The notes under the pieces: generated by a model
Database searches by the model: none
What the model saw: only the letters and a program-made list of their open reading frames with translations
Told to the model about the DNA's origin: nothing
NCBI GenBank assembly: GCA_025351545.1
Contig: JANXVQ010001007.1
Location: 1-6,377 of the forward strand
DNA length: 6,377 bases
Source: Spirosoma sp.
GTDB lineage: Bacteria; Bacteroidota; Bacteroidia; Cytophagales; Spirosomataceae
Reading direction: 5' to 3'
Translations under genes and position numbers: made by a program
Shown here: positions 1 to 5,551 of the stretch, piece by piece
Position numbering within the stretch: position 1 is the stretch's first letter
How the letters are laid out: each line of letters opens with the position of its first letter

Positions 1-137
1 ATCATCTTGTCGTTTGGCGACCACAAAGGTGACACGACTACCAGTCTTTTTCAATTCCCCAACACGTTCTTAGCGATCTCAAAGTTCGCCATTCCGGTGC
101 TTTTTCATTTAATGGGGAGTAGCCGTGCAACAAAGCC
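1..137 (-). mobile_element. Possible edge of a degraded insertion sequence
   Basis: No intact gene lies here. On the minus strand, the stretch from 137 down to 125 reads GGCTTTGTTGCAC, which resembles the terminal inverted repeats of several IS families (IS5-like and IS6-like ends often start GGCTTTGTTG or similar). Inward of it, an ATG at 92-90 opens a short reading frame (MANFEIAKNVLGN, then a stop). A different minus frame is open from about 69 to the window edge (ELKKTGSRVTFVVAKRQDD). A start near a terminus followed by a frame change is what a decayed IS end would look like, but I recognise no transposase motif in either piece. A plus-strand frame is also open from 1 to 144 and could instead be the tail of an unrelated gene. 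This is an inference from a short motif, and the partner end lies outside the window if it exists. Confidence 0.25.
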
Positions 138-207
138 GCTGTAAGCTATAAACCTGTGGTAAATAACTCCTCCGTTTTTAAAGCACAAAGAAAAATAAGC
201 CAATAAT

Positions 208-630
208 ATGGAAAAGATAGTTGACAGAACTACCCCTATCGGTGCGGCCAGGTATTTTCAAAACTGTGTACGTAATGGTAATGTTGAGGGCGCTTTGGAT
301 TGCTATGATTCTGAAGCAATTTATAGTACCGGGCCCGGCACATTTGTAAAAGGAAGGGAGCAAATTCGAACAGCACTGGAACAGGTATGTGCACTAAAAC
401 CTGACCTTCAGGCTCAGCGAAGCGCCGATTTTATTGTTGGTGATATCGCTTCCTGGGTTGATGAATGGACAATGAAAGCAACATTACCCGATGGGACAAA
501 GCTTGATTTGTATGGTGTTTCCGGCGATATACTTGAAAAGCAGGCCAGCGGTAACTGGGCTTATCTGGTAGATAATCCGTATGGTGCTTCGTATTTAAAT
601 CAACAAAATGTACGCCATGAAAACGCCTAA
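208..630 (+). CDS. NTF2/SnoaL-like fold small protein
   Basis: A 140-residue protein of the usual length for the NTF2-like superfamily (SnoaL, DUF4440, ketosteroid-isomerase-like). The signature is at the N-terminus: a helical AARYFQNCVRNGNVEGALDC segment (residues 13-32) followed by YDSEAIYSTGPGTFVKGREQIRTAL (33-57). This matches the family pattern of a helix, then 'YD/DA' and a strand, then 'G...GREAIR' and another helix. The C-terminal half (about 72-122) alternates strands, with W83, W87 and W117 lining the likely pocket. There is no signal peptide, so it is probably cytoplasmic. Members of this fold include isomerases, cyclases, limonene-epoxide-hydrolase-like enzymes and non-catalytic ligand binders, so the reaction cannot be assigned. 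The ATG follows an A-rich leader (AAAGAAAAATAAG) with no Shine-Dalgarno sequence, as is usual in Bacteroidota. Its last codons overlap the cupin gene, which suggests co-transcription and coupled translation. Confidence 0.8.
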   Translation: MEKIVDRTTPIGAARYFQNCVRNGNVEGALDCYDSEAIYSTGPGTFVKGREQIRTALEQVCALKPDLQAQRSADFIVGDIASWVDEWTMKATLPDGTKLDLYGVSGDILEKQASGNWAYLVDNPYGASYLNQQNVRHENA

Positions 631-1060
631 GATAATTACAGGCCCCGAAGAAATCCGGGAAACGAAGACCGGCGGCAAACACCGAATGATGCTTCTTGCT
701 AAAGATACGGATGGTGATGTCTTTATCGAAGATGTAACCGGTAAGCCCGGTGGCGGAGTGCCGTTACACATGCATAGTCGTGAAGATGAGCTGTTCATTA
801 TTCATACAGGTGAAATAACCTTTACCGTAGGCACCGATACGCACGTGGTGCACGCAGGTGCTATGGTATATGCACCAATGGGCGTGCCGCATGGCATAAA
901 ATTTACGGGTACTGAAGATGTGCATTTTACGACGCTGGCTATACCGGGGGCAAATTTTGAAGCCTTTGTTGACGCTACCGGCAACTTAGATGCCCATGCC
1001 GACCCGCAGCTTAGAAAAGATATTGCTACTCAATACGGCATTATCACATATGCCGTGTAG
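617..1060 (+). CDS. Metal-binding cupin domain protein
   Basis: A single-domain cupin. Numbered from the upstream ATG at 608 (150 residues), motif 1, G(X)5HXH(X)4E(X)6G, is complete: G48, H54, H56, E61 and G68. Motif 2, G(X)5PXG(X)2H, is also complete with G84, P90, G92 and H95. The four usual metal ligands (H54, H56, E61, H95) are therefore all present, so this is likely a metal-containing cupin and not a degenerate binding domain. The family includes quercetin-dioxygenase-like enzymes, isomerases and sensors; the substrate is unknown. Two starts are possible: ATG at 608 (overlap of 23 bases with the NTF2-like gene) or ATG at 617 (147 residues, overlap of 14 bases). I chose 617 because the protein then starts MKTPKII, a more typical cupin beginning, but no ribosome site decides it. 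It is followed after 46 bases by the hydrolase gene. Confidence 0.88.
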   Translation: MKTPKIITGPEEIRETKTGGKHRMMLLAKDTDGDVFIEDVTGKPGGGVPLHMHSREDELFIIHTGEITFTVGTDTHVVHAGAMVYAPMGVPHGIKFTGTEDVHFTTLAIPGANFEAFVDATGNLDAHADPQLRKDIATQYGIITYAV

Positions 1061-1106
1061 CCTGTTAAATTAATAGAACACCAATTTTCAGTACTTAAAT
1101 AAAACA

Positions 1107-2096
1107 ATGAACAAATTAACAATGGCAATTTCAGCCAGCGCAGTAGTGGCCCTTGTGGCATCCTGTAATGGTGGAAATACTGCCAGTACGGCAACCAGTG
1201 AGAAAGACAGCTCAACCGTTACTGCTGCCTACTCTTACGACAAAAGTTTTACCGACAAGTTTACGCACCACACAACAATGGCTAATGGCGTAAAAATACA
1301 CTACGTGATGGGTGGCAAGGGCGACGCGATCGTATTGATTCATGGCTACCCTGAAACTTGGCATACGTGGCATAAAATGATGCCTGCCCTTGCCGAAAAC
1401 CATACCGTCATTGCGGTTGACCTGCGTGGTTTGGGCGAATCTCAAATTACGGATTCTGGTTATGACAAGCGCAATCTTGCCGAAGACGTGCATCAATTGC
1501 TGGACGGGCTGGGTATTAAAAAGTTTGATCTCGTTGCGCACGATTGGGGCGCCAATGTGGGGTATTCATTGGCGAACGCTTATCCCCAGACGGTGGCTAA
1601 GTTTGCCTATGTGGAATCCGCCATTCCGGGGTTTGGCCTGGAAAGGGCTATGGACGTTGCCAATGGCGGTTTGTGGCACTTTGGCTTTTTTATGTCTCCT
1701 TACGCCGAAATGCTCACCGCTGGCAAGGAGCGTGAGTTTCTTACCAAATGGGGTTATAAAGGGGATGAAACTTTCAAAAAAGACAGCATAGAGCAGGCTG
1801 ATATAGATGTGTATATTGCTGCTTACACCAAGCCCGGCGGTATGACTGCAGGTTTTAACTACTACCGTACTGCGCTTGACGATATAAAGTATAACCGTGC
1901 AAATATGAAAAAGCTTAAAATGCCGGTACTGGCAATAGGTGGCGACCACAGCTTTGGTCCAGGCGTGGCCATGAGTATGAAATTTGCAGCGGATAATGTA
2001 CAAAGCGCTGTAGTAAAAGACTGCGGGCATTTTGTAAGCGAAGAACAACCGACAGCCTTTACCAAACTGTTGCTGGATTTTTTTGGTAAAAAATAA
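1107..2096 (+). CDS. Lipid-anchored epoxide-hydrolase-like alpha/beta hydrolase
   Basis: A 329-residue alpha/beta-hydrolase with a lipoprotein signal: MNKLTMAISASAVVALVASC, lipobox VASC with the lipidated Cys at residue 20, then a low-complexity Ser/Thr/Ala linker to about residue 45. The catalytic domain starts near residue 50. The oxyanion-hole motif is HGYP (79-82), the form typical of epoxide hydrolases and related dehalogenases, followed by DLRGLGES (105-112). The nucleophile elbow is AHDWGA, so the nucleophile is Asp146, not Ser; this excludes an ordinary esterase. The probable charge-relay acid is D280 (AIGGDH) and the base is H308 (DCGHFVSEEQP). Candidate ring-opening tyrosines in the lid are Y236, Y240 and Y252/Y253. 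Trp147 after the nucleophile fits epoxide hydrolases better than fluoroacetate dehalogenase (usually Arg there), but haloalkane dehalogenase cannot be excluded. No obvious surface-export signal follows the Cys, so a periplasm-facing anchor is likely. It is probably the last gene of the cluster. Confidence 0.9.
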   Translation: MNKLTMAISASAVVALVASCNGGNTASTATSEKDSSTVTAAYSYDKSFTDKFTHHTTMANGVKIHYVMGGKGDAIVLIHGYPETWHTWHKMMPALAENHTVIAVDLRGLGESQITDSGYDKRNLAEDVHQLLDGLGIKKFDLVAHDWGANVGYSLANAYPQTVAKFAYVESAIPGFGLERAMDVANGGLWHFGFFMSPYAEMLTAGKEREFLTKWGYKGDETFKKDSIEQADIDVYIAAYTKPGGMTAGFNYYRTALDDIKYNRANMKKLKMPVLAIGGDHSFGPGVAMSMKFAADNVQSAVVKDCGHFVSEEQPTAFTKLLLDFFGKK

Positions 2097-2107
2097 TCTT
2101 AGCGTTA

Positions 2108-2125
2108 GGAACCGACGGAACCGAC
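2108..2125. repeat. 9-bp tandem duplication
   Basis: GGAACCGAC occurs twice head to tail directly after the hydrolase gene. Close by, AATAGCTT is repeated at 2132-2139 and 2151-2158. No function is evident; these look like slippage products in non-coding DNA. Confidence 0.6.
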
Positions 2126-2179
2126 CAATAGAATAGCTTAAGGCGCAGAAAATAGCTTCGCCCTGACTATTAGGTGGAA

Positions 2180-2224
2180 CTAGGGGACGGCTGGTATTTA
2201 CTAAGAGTACCAGCCGTCCCCTAG
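2180..2224. repeat. Perfect 17-bp hairpin after the hydrolase gene
   Basis: The arms at 2180-2196 (CTAGGGGACGGCTGGTA) and 2208-2224 are exact reverse complements around an 11-base loop. The stem is GC-rich and begins 83 bases past the hydrolase stop codon. It is the best candidate for ending transcription of the upstream cluster, but no T-run follows on either strand, so it is not a canonical intrinsic terminator. An RNA 3'-end stabilising hairpin or a small palindromic repeat element are alternatives. Confidence 0.7.
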
Positions 2225-2244
2225 CCTAAATTAAGCCATTATTC

Positions 2245-2274
2245 AGAGTGGCATTTCTGTAGAAATGCCACTCT
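2245..2274. repeat. Perfect 14-bp hairpin just upstream of a start codon
   Basis: AGAGTGGCATTTCT (2245-2258) and its exact complement (2261-2274) are separated by only two bases, so the real loop is probably TGTA with a 13-bp stem. It ends 15 bases before the ATG at 2290. If transcription of that gene starts upstream, the hairpin sits at the edge of the ribosome footprint in the 5' leader. If instead it terminates upstream transcripts, the tail ATTATAAATAAT is AT-rich but not a T-run. Confidence 0.7.
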
Positions 2275-2289
2275 ATTATAAATAATCGA

Positions 2290-3057
2290 ATGACTAAGTA
2301 TTTACTTTTCTTTTTCTTTCTTTTTTGTATTAATTATTCTGGCTGCGGGCAAGCATCGCTAAATGATTCTGCCGCATTTAATGCCAAGGTAAGTATAGGG
2401 GGTAGCCTCAATGGCGGAAATTTTCAACGGCTGGGTCTTACTAACAACGCCGACTTTAATTTAAATACCAGGAATAGACGATTTGGTTTACAGAGTCATA
2501 CCCAATATAATTTTACTAAAGTCTTTAATGTGGTGTCAGAAAATGACTTGCTGACGCGTACCCTTTTTTATAGTAAACTGGAAAAACGGTGGTATGCAAT
2601 CTTCATCTTTTGGTATGAAACGAATAAACTTAGGCAATTGCATCCACTGCTGCAGGCTGGCCCAAGCCTGGAATATGTCTGGCTGTTGCAACAAGATAAC
2701 ATGGGTGGCCTATCACTGGGAGTTACGTATGAGCATAAGCATTTTGACGGCTTTATTTTTAATGAATCAAACTATGACGGTAACCAAAATATCAATACAA
2801 CGCGCCTTCTTGCGCGGCTGCATGGCAGAAATAAGATAGGCATTTCTAAAATAACTTTTGTATACGATCTGTACTATATGCCTTCTTTACAATATACCAA
2901 TAACTACCGGATACATGCAGAATCATCGCTGGATGTGCCGGTGTCAAAACATCTGAACCTGCATGCGGGTATGAATTACAATTATGAAAGTGTAGTAATA
3001 ACGGGTGTGAAACCCAATGATTTCTTTACGGAATATGGCATTTCAATAAACTTTTAA
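2290..3057 (+). CDS. DUF481-like outer-membrane beta-barrel protein (paralogue A)
   Basis: A 255-residue protein with a secretion signal: Lys3, a Phe/Leu-rich core (LLFFFFLFCI, 5-14) and likely cleavage near SGCGQ (17-21). A lipobox reading is weak because Tyr16 occupies the position that normally holds Leu. The mature part is built of alternating amphipathic strands with turns rich in Asn, Gly and Asp, and ends in ...YGISINF, a terminal Phe as in many outer-membrane barrels. The order GGN (42-44), LLTRTLFYSKLEKRWYAIFIF (87-107), LQAGPSLEYV (121-130) and LGVTYEHKHFDG (143-154) fits the DUF481/YdiY-like family. The same blocks recur in order in the protein at 4766-5551, so the two are paralogues. 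The gene has no Shine-Dalgarno sequence, and a perfect hairpin ends 15 bases upstream of the start. The signal peptide supports this ATG. Function of the family is poorly defined; no ligand can be named. Confidence 0.75.
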   Translation: MTKYLLFFFFLFCINYSGCGQASLNDSAAFNAKVSIGGSLNGGNFQRLGLTNNADFNLNTRNRRFGLQSHTQYNFTKVFNVVSENDLLTRTLFYSKLEKRWYAIFIFWYETNKLRQLHPLLQAGPSLEYVWLLQQDNMGGLSLGVTYEHKHFDGFIFNESNYDGNQNINTTRLLARLHGRNKIGISKITFVYDLYYMPSLQYTNNYRIHAESSLDVPVSKHLNLHAGMNYNYESVVITGVKPNDFFTEYGISINF

Positions 3058-3087
3058 ACTTCATTCGCCCTAATGACGGATATGTGT

Positions 3088-3093
3088 AGGAGG
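3088..3093 (+). promoter_or_regulatory. AGGAGG ribosome-binding site before the short ORF
   Basis: AGGAGG lies 10 bases ahead of the ATG at 3104. It is one of only two strong Shine-Dalgarno sequences I noticed in the window, which slightly favours 3104 as a real start. The match could also be a chance run in decayed coding DNA, because the frame is open upstream to 3077. Confidence 0.4.
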
Positions 3094-3103
3094 ACCAGGC
3101 TGC

Positions 3104-3364
3104 ATGGGCAGTGTGCCCCGCAACACCATTCATTATGTCAAAAAGACCAAAGGAGATTACCAGGTGTTGAAATTTTATTCGCCCGCCGGTTTTGAGAAAG
3201 TACGGGTTGGAACTGCCGTACCTGCCGAAGTTCGTACGCTGCTGCCAAAAGGTTTTGACAAGCAAACTTATGTGCAAAGGATACAGTTAATTCCTGAACA
3301 ATTACTGGACAGCACAGCCGGAAACGTTGTGAGCTGTCCAGTAATTGTTCAGGAATTAACATGA
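3104..3364 (+). CDS. Short unrecognised ORF, possibly a gene fragment
   Basis: 86 residues, no signal peptide, no membrane segment and no family I recognise. The first ~65 residues look like real protein (NTIHYVKKTKGDYQVLKFYS, then PAGFEKVRVGTAVPAEVRTLL): mixed strands and helices with sensible composition. From about residue 62 (LIPEQLLDS) onward the codons lie inside a perfect 28-bp inverted repeat, so the last ~25 residues are dictated by the palindrome and are probably not conserved. The frame stays open upstream to 3077 with GGPGCMGS before the annotated start. This fits the surviving C-terminal part of a larger gene whose end was replaced by the repeat. An AGGAGG sits 10 bases before the ATG, so expression of the short form is possible. 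It follows the barrel gene by 46 bases. Confidence 0.4.
   Translation: MGSVPRNTIHYVKKTKGDYQVLKFYSPAGFEKVRVGTAVPAEVRTLLPKGFDKQTYVQRIQLIPEQLLDSTAGNVVSCPVIVQELT
3286..3360. repeat. 28-bp perfect inverted repeat with 19-base loop
   Basis: The arms at 3286-3313 (beginning GTTAATTCCTGAAC) and 3333-3360 (ending GTTCAGGAATTAAC) are exact reverse complements, with loop 3314-3332. Because of the symmetry, LIPEQLLDS is encoded on both strands. The left arm lies inside the short ORF and the right arm contributes its last codons. It lies between genes that converge (barrel and short ORF on plus, AraC on minus), so it could act as a two-way transcription block, yet neither side has a T-run. A perfect stem this long implies recent origin or active maintenance. 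Confidence 0.9.
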
Positions 3365-3729
3365 TCAACAAATAAACAATTGCTAAAAATAGAACATTAT
3401 CATATACACGTATATAGTATAGCGTTAGAGCCCTATTTTTTTTACGCAGCCATGACGGCAAATGCCGCTCGGGTGGAAAAATAAAGACAGAGGAATGGCA
3501 AATAGGGCAATCAACTCGACAGTATCATCAAAATTGACTTAATTTAATCAGAACATATTTGGTCATGCCTGAGAAGCTACTTTGGGTATACTATAAAAAG
3601 CAAAAAATACGATTTTGGTAGGCGCATCGGATTCGATAGCTTGATTTATAGTGCATCCATTTGTCCAGACCAGTAGTAAAATTTAGATGACTGGAGCCAG
3701 TATTGTCAGCAGTAGCCAGTCAAAATGCC
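3365..3729. other. Intergenic region without a supportable gene
   Basis: AT-rich DNA between the 28-bp palindrome and the 3' end of the AraC gene. I see only short structures: GCCCTATTT at 3430-3438 with its complement at 3500-3508, a CGGCA/TGCCG mini-hairpin at 3456-3467 between them, and TGACTGG/CCAGTCA at 3688-3694 and 3716-3722 just past the AraC stop. The last could form part of an AraC terminator, but the 21-base loop and lack of a T-run on the minus side make this weak. The longest sensible plus-strand frame, ATG at 3565, is 18 codons and unsupported. Confidence 0.6.
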
Positions 3730-4563
3730 TCAAAAAATAATTCGACCGCCCTTGATCAAGGTAGTGGGCGACGTCCCAAAAGTCTGCTTGAACTGCCGAT
3801 TGAAGTGGGGTTGATCCACAAAACCAAAGTCAATGCAGGCATCTGCCAGGGTGAGGCTGCCATTAATGGTTGCTTTTAAAATGCCTTTGATGCGTTTCCA
3901 AAGAACATACTGAGAAAAAGGAGTACCAGTTGTATTTGCAAACAGGTGTCTGGTCCGTACGGGCGATAAACAAATATGATCGGCTATATCTTCCACAATC
4001 AGACGTTTATGAAGGTGCTGATTAATGTAGTCCAAGGCATTCATAATACGTTCGTCCGTTTCGGCACCAGCACCAGGCGAGTTTACCACACTGGAATGCC
4101 GGACCGTGTTGAAATGCCCGGAGGAAACCGGCGGAAAAATCCGTTCGAAAAATAATTTAATATAGGCAATCAAAGCATCATCGGTCATTTTTTCGTATCC
4201 CTCTGGAAGCAATGAATGAAATGCCACAGGATCGAGTAAATCCGCTAAATTCAAGTAGGGTTTCCCCGCTAGCCAGGATCGAAGCTGCCGTCCCCAATAA
4301 CTGTCTGCTTCAATAAAGCTCACGAAAACTTCTCCAGCACTTACCTGGCAGGCGTGGGGAATATTCTGATTAACGATAAAGCCCCTTAAGCCCTTTAGTT
4401 CCTGGCCCTCTATGGTGCTGTCAAACGTGCTGGTTAACGTAATAACAACCTGATAACAGCGATGCCGATGCACGTCTACAGAGACCGCCGGGCTAATAAA
4501 CGAAAGACTCTGGTCCCAGAAGTGGGACTGTTGAATAGACGCACCAGAGATGTTATTGATCAT
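3730..4563 (-). CDS. AraC-family transcriptional regulator
   Basis: A 277-residue regulator of standard AraC length. Residues 1 to about 110 form a cupin-like sensing half (HRHRCYQVVITL at 32-43, then a strand-rich stretch ending in FIVNQNIPHACQV, 62-74). The C-terminal DNA-binding half spans about 172-270. The first helix-turn-helix is LIVEDIADHICLSPVRTRHLF (188-208), continuing into TGTPFSQYVLWKRI (212-225). The second is SLTLADACIDFGFVDQPHFN (236-255), with the family signature FNRQFKQTFGTSPTT at 254-268. Both helices are intact, so the protein should bind DNA. It is divergent from the barrel/channel gene pair across a 202-base region, the usual arrangement for a regulator controlling its neighbour and itself. 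The inducer cannot be predicted; the sensing half is weakly conserved in this family. The ATG has no Shine-Dalgarno sequence. Confidence 0.92.
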   Translation of the reverse strand: MINNISGASIQQSHFWDQSLSFISPAVSVDVHRHRCYQVVITLTSTFDSTIEGQELKGLRGFIVNQNIPHACQVSAGEVFVSFIEADSYWGRQLRSWLAGKPYLNLADLLDPVAFHSLLPEGYEKMTDDALIAYIKLFFERIFPPVSSGHFNTVRHSSVVNSPGAGAETDERIMNALDYINQHLHKRLIVEDIADHICLSPVRTRHLFANTTGTPFSQYVLWKRIKGILKATINGSLTLADACIDFGFVDQPHFNRQFKQTFGTSPTTLIKGGRIIF

Positions 4564-4765
4564 GAATATAGTAAATAGTTGAGGTGGGAATTGAAGCTAA
4601 GGGCTTAGTTTTCAGCATTATGTCACTATTATGCAGAGATCAGGTCTAATAAAAATGACCTAAATCTACAATAATTCAACTACCTAAGTATCTCACCTTT
4701 GTCACTAATTATTAACTACTTCTACAAAACACATACATTTTCAGGCAGAAGTTAAATTCCATTCT
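4564..4765. promoter_or_regulatory. Divergent control region with direct repeats
   Basis: 202 AT-rich bases between the AraC start and the second barrel start; both promoters must lie here unless the genes are read from further away. TGTCACTA occurs at 4621-4628 (followed by TTAT) and again at 4700-4707 (followed by ATTAT), same orientation, 79 bases apart. ACCTAA recurs at 4658-4663 and 4682-4687. AGGTC and GACCT form a small inverted pair at 4642-4661. Direct repeats are the usual form of AraC-type operators, so TGTCACTA is the best candidate half-site. CACCTTTG at 4694-4701 matches seven of eight positions of the Bacteroidota -7 element TAnnTTTG, but I see no convincing -33 element, so the promoter is tentative. 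Confidence 0.4.
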
Positions 4766-5551
4766 ATGCGACTTTTTATTACTAGTTTTTTTTTCATTTT
4801 GAGTTTTTCAGTCTTTGGGCAACTTAATGAAGTAGATACCACCCGCTGGCAATACCGTATTACGGCCACCGGCATCATTCTGGGCGGTAACGTGAACGAT
4901 TTTATTTCCTCTTCCCGGGCTGAGTTGGCCCATAACGGCCCTACCTGGGGACTTTTTTCGGGTACGTCTTATACGTATAAGAACCGCGAACATGAGATAA
5001 CGACTAATGATGTAACCTCCCGTAATATCCTGTCGTATGGACAACGACGACGGGTTTACCCTTTTGTTATCGTCTCACTGGCTAAAAGCTTACGGCGGGG
5101 AATTGACTTTCAGTATCAGGTAGGCCCTGGAGCTGCCTACCGGGTTTTCGGGAATCAACAGAGTTACTTACGGTTGGGAAGCGCCGTCATTTACGAAAGT
5201 AGCAAATACGAAGGCAACAGCTTTGAAAACTACGCTGGAACAAGCCACACCATCGACAAGTGGCGATTACAGGCTTTCGCATCGGGAACCCAGACGTTGC
5301 CGGGGGGACGCGTGCGGCTCGTCTATGAAGTAAGCTGGCAGCCTGCCTTTCAGGGTCCTAACAACCGGGTGTATGCGTTGGCGGGCGCTGAAGTTCCCAT
5401 TAATCGGTACGTAGCATTGCGGGGAAATATGGAATATATCCATGAAAATGTAGTGCTGGTGGAGAAATCCAAATATGACCTTTTGCTCACATTTGGAATA
5501 ACCATCACGAATATATTCAAAAATAAAGGAGGAGAAATTGATGAAGACTGA
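4766..5551 (+). CDS. DUF481-like outer-membrane beta-barrel protein (paralogue B)
   Basis: A 261-residue protein with a clean signal peptide (MRLFITSFFFILSFSVFGQ, cleavage around residues 18-19). The mature part has alternating strands with polar turns: GGNVNDF (40-46), TTNDVTSRNILSYGQRRRVY (79-98), QVGPGAAYRV (118-127), LGSAVIYESSKYEG (137-150). This is the DUF481/YdiY-like pattern. It aligns collinearly with the protein at 2290-3057. The strongest block is AEVPINRYVALRGNMEYIHE here (208-227) against LDVPVSKHLNLHAGMNYNYE there (214-233), both followed by a VV and the end YDLLLTFGITI / FFTEYGISI. Unlike paralogue A it does not stop at the last strand: a polar tail, NIFKNKGGEIDED, follows. The codons of that tail contain the ribosome site of the next gene, which it overlaps by 11 bases. 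Location is probably the outer membrane; ligand or substrate unknown. Confidence 0.8.
   Translation: MRLFITSFFFILSFSVFGQLNEVDTTRWQYRITATGIILGGNVNDFISSSRAELAHNGPTWGLFSGTSYTYKNREHEITTNDVTSRNILSYGQRRRVYPFVIVSLAKSLRRGIDFQYQVGPGAAYRVFGNQQSYLRLGSAVIYESSKYEGNSFENYAGTSHTIDKWRLQAFASGTQTLPGGRVRLVYEVSWQPAFQGPNNRVYALAGAEVPINRYVALRGNMEYIHENVVLVEKSKYDLLLTFGITITNIFKNKGGEIDED
5526..5534 (+). promoter_or_regulatory. Strong Shine-Dalgarno site inside the barrel gene
   Basis: AAGGAGGAG lies within the last codons of the barrel gene (encoding ..KGGE..), with AGGAGG ending 7 bases before the ATG at 5541. This placement selects 5541 as the start of the channel gene over the TTG at 5538 and suggests that ribosomes finishing the barrel can restart here. 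Confidence 0.7.

Noticed and set aside
1566..2048. Minus-strand ORF of 160 codons across the hydrolase
   Set aside because: Antisense shadow of the well-supported hydrolase gene; no coherent domain.
3286..3360. Integron attC recombination site
   Set aside because: attC sites start RYYYAAC and end GTTRRRY. Here the arms start GTTAATT and end AATTAAC, the opposite arrangement, and attC stems are imperfect with extrahelical bases.
2100..3428. TAGCGTTAG present at 2100-2108 and 3420-3428
   Set aside because: Nine bases repeated on either side of the barrel gene suggested a target-site duplication of an inserted segment, but there are no matching inverted termini next to them and a 9-mer can recur by chance.
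3138..3461. Minus-strand ORF of 107 codons containing LIPEQLLDS
   Set aside because: The resemblance to the plus-strand ORF is only the palindrome read backwards; the rest is low-quality sequence antisense to the short ORF.
3430..3508. GCCCTATTT inverted pair as a regulatory RNA
   Set aside because: Nine-base arms with a 61-base interior and only a tiny inner hairpin; no promoter or terminator supports an RNA gene.
5538..5543. TTG at 5538 as start of the channel gene
   Set aside because: The adjacent ATG at 5541 has better spacing from AGGAGG and is the commoner start codon.
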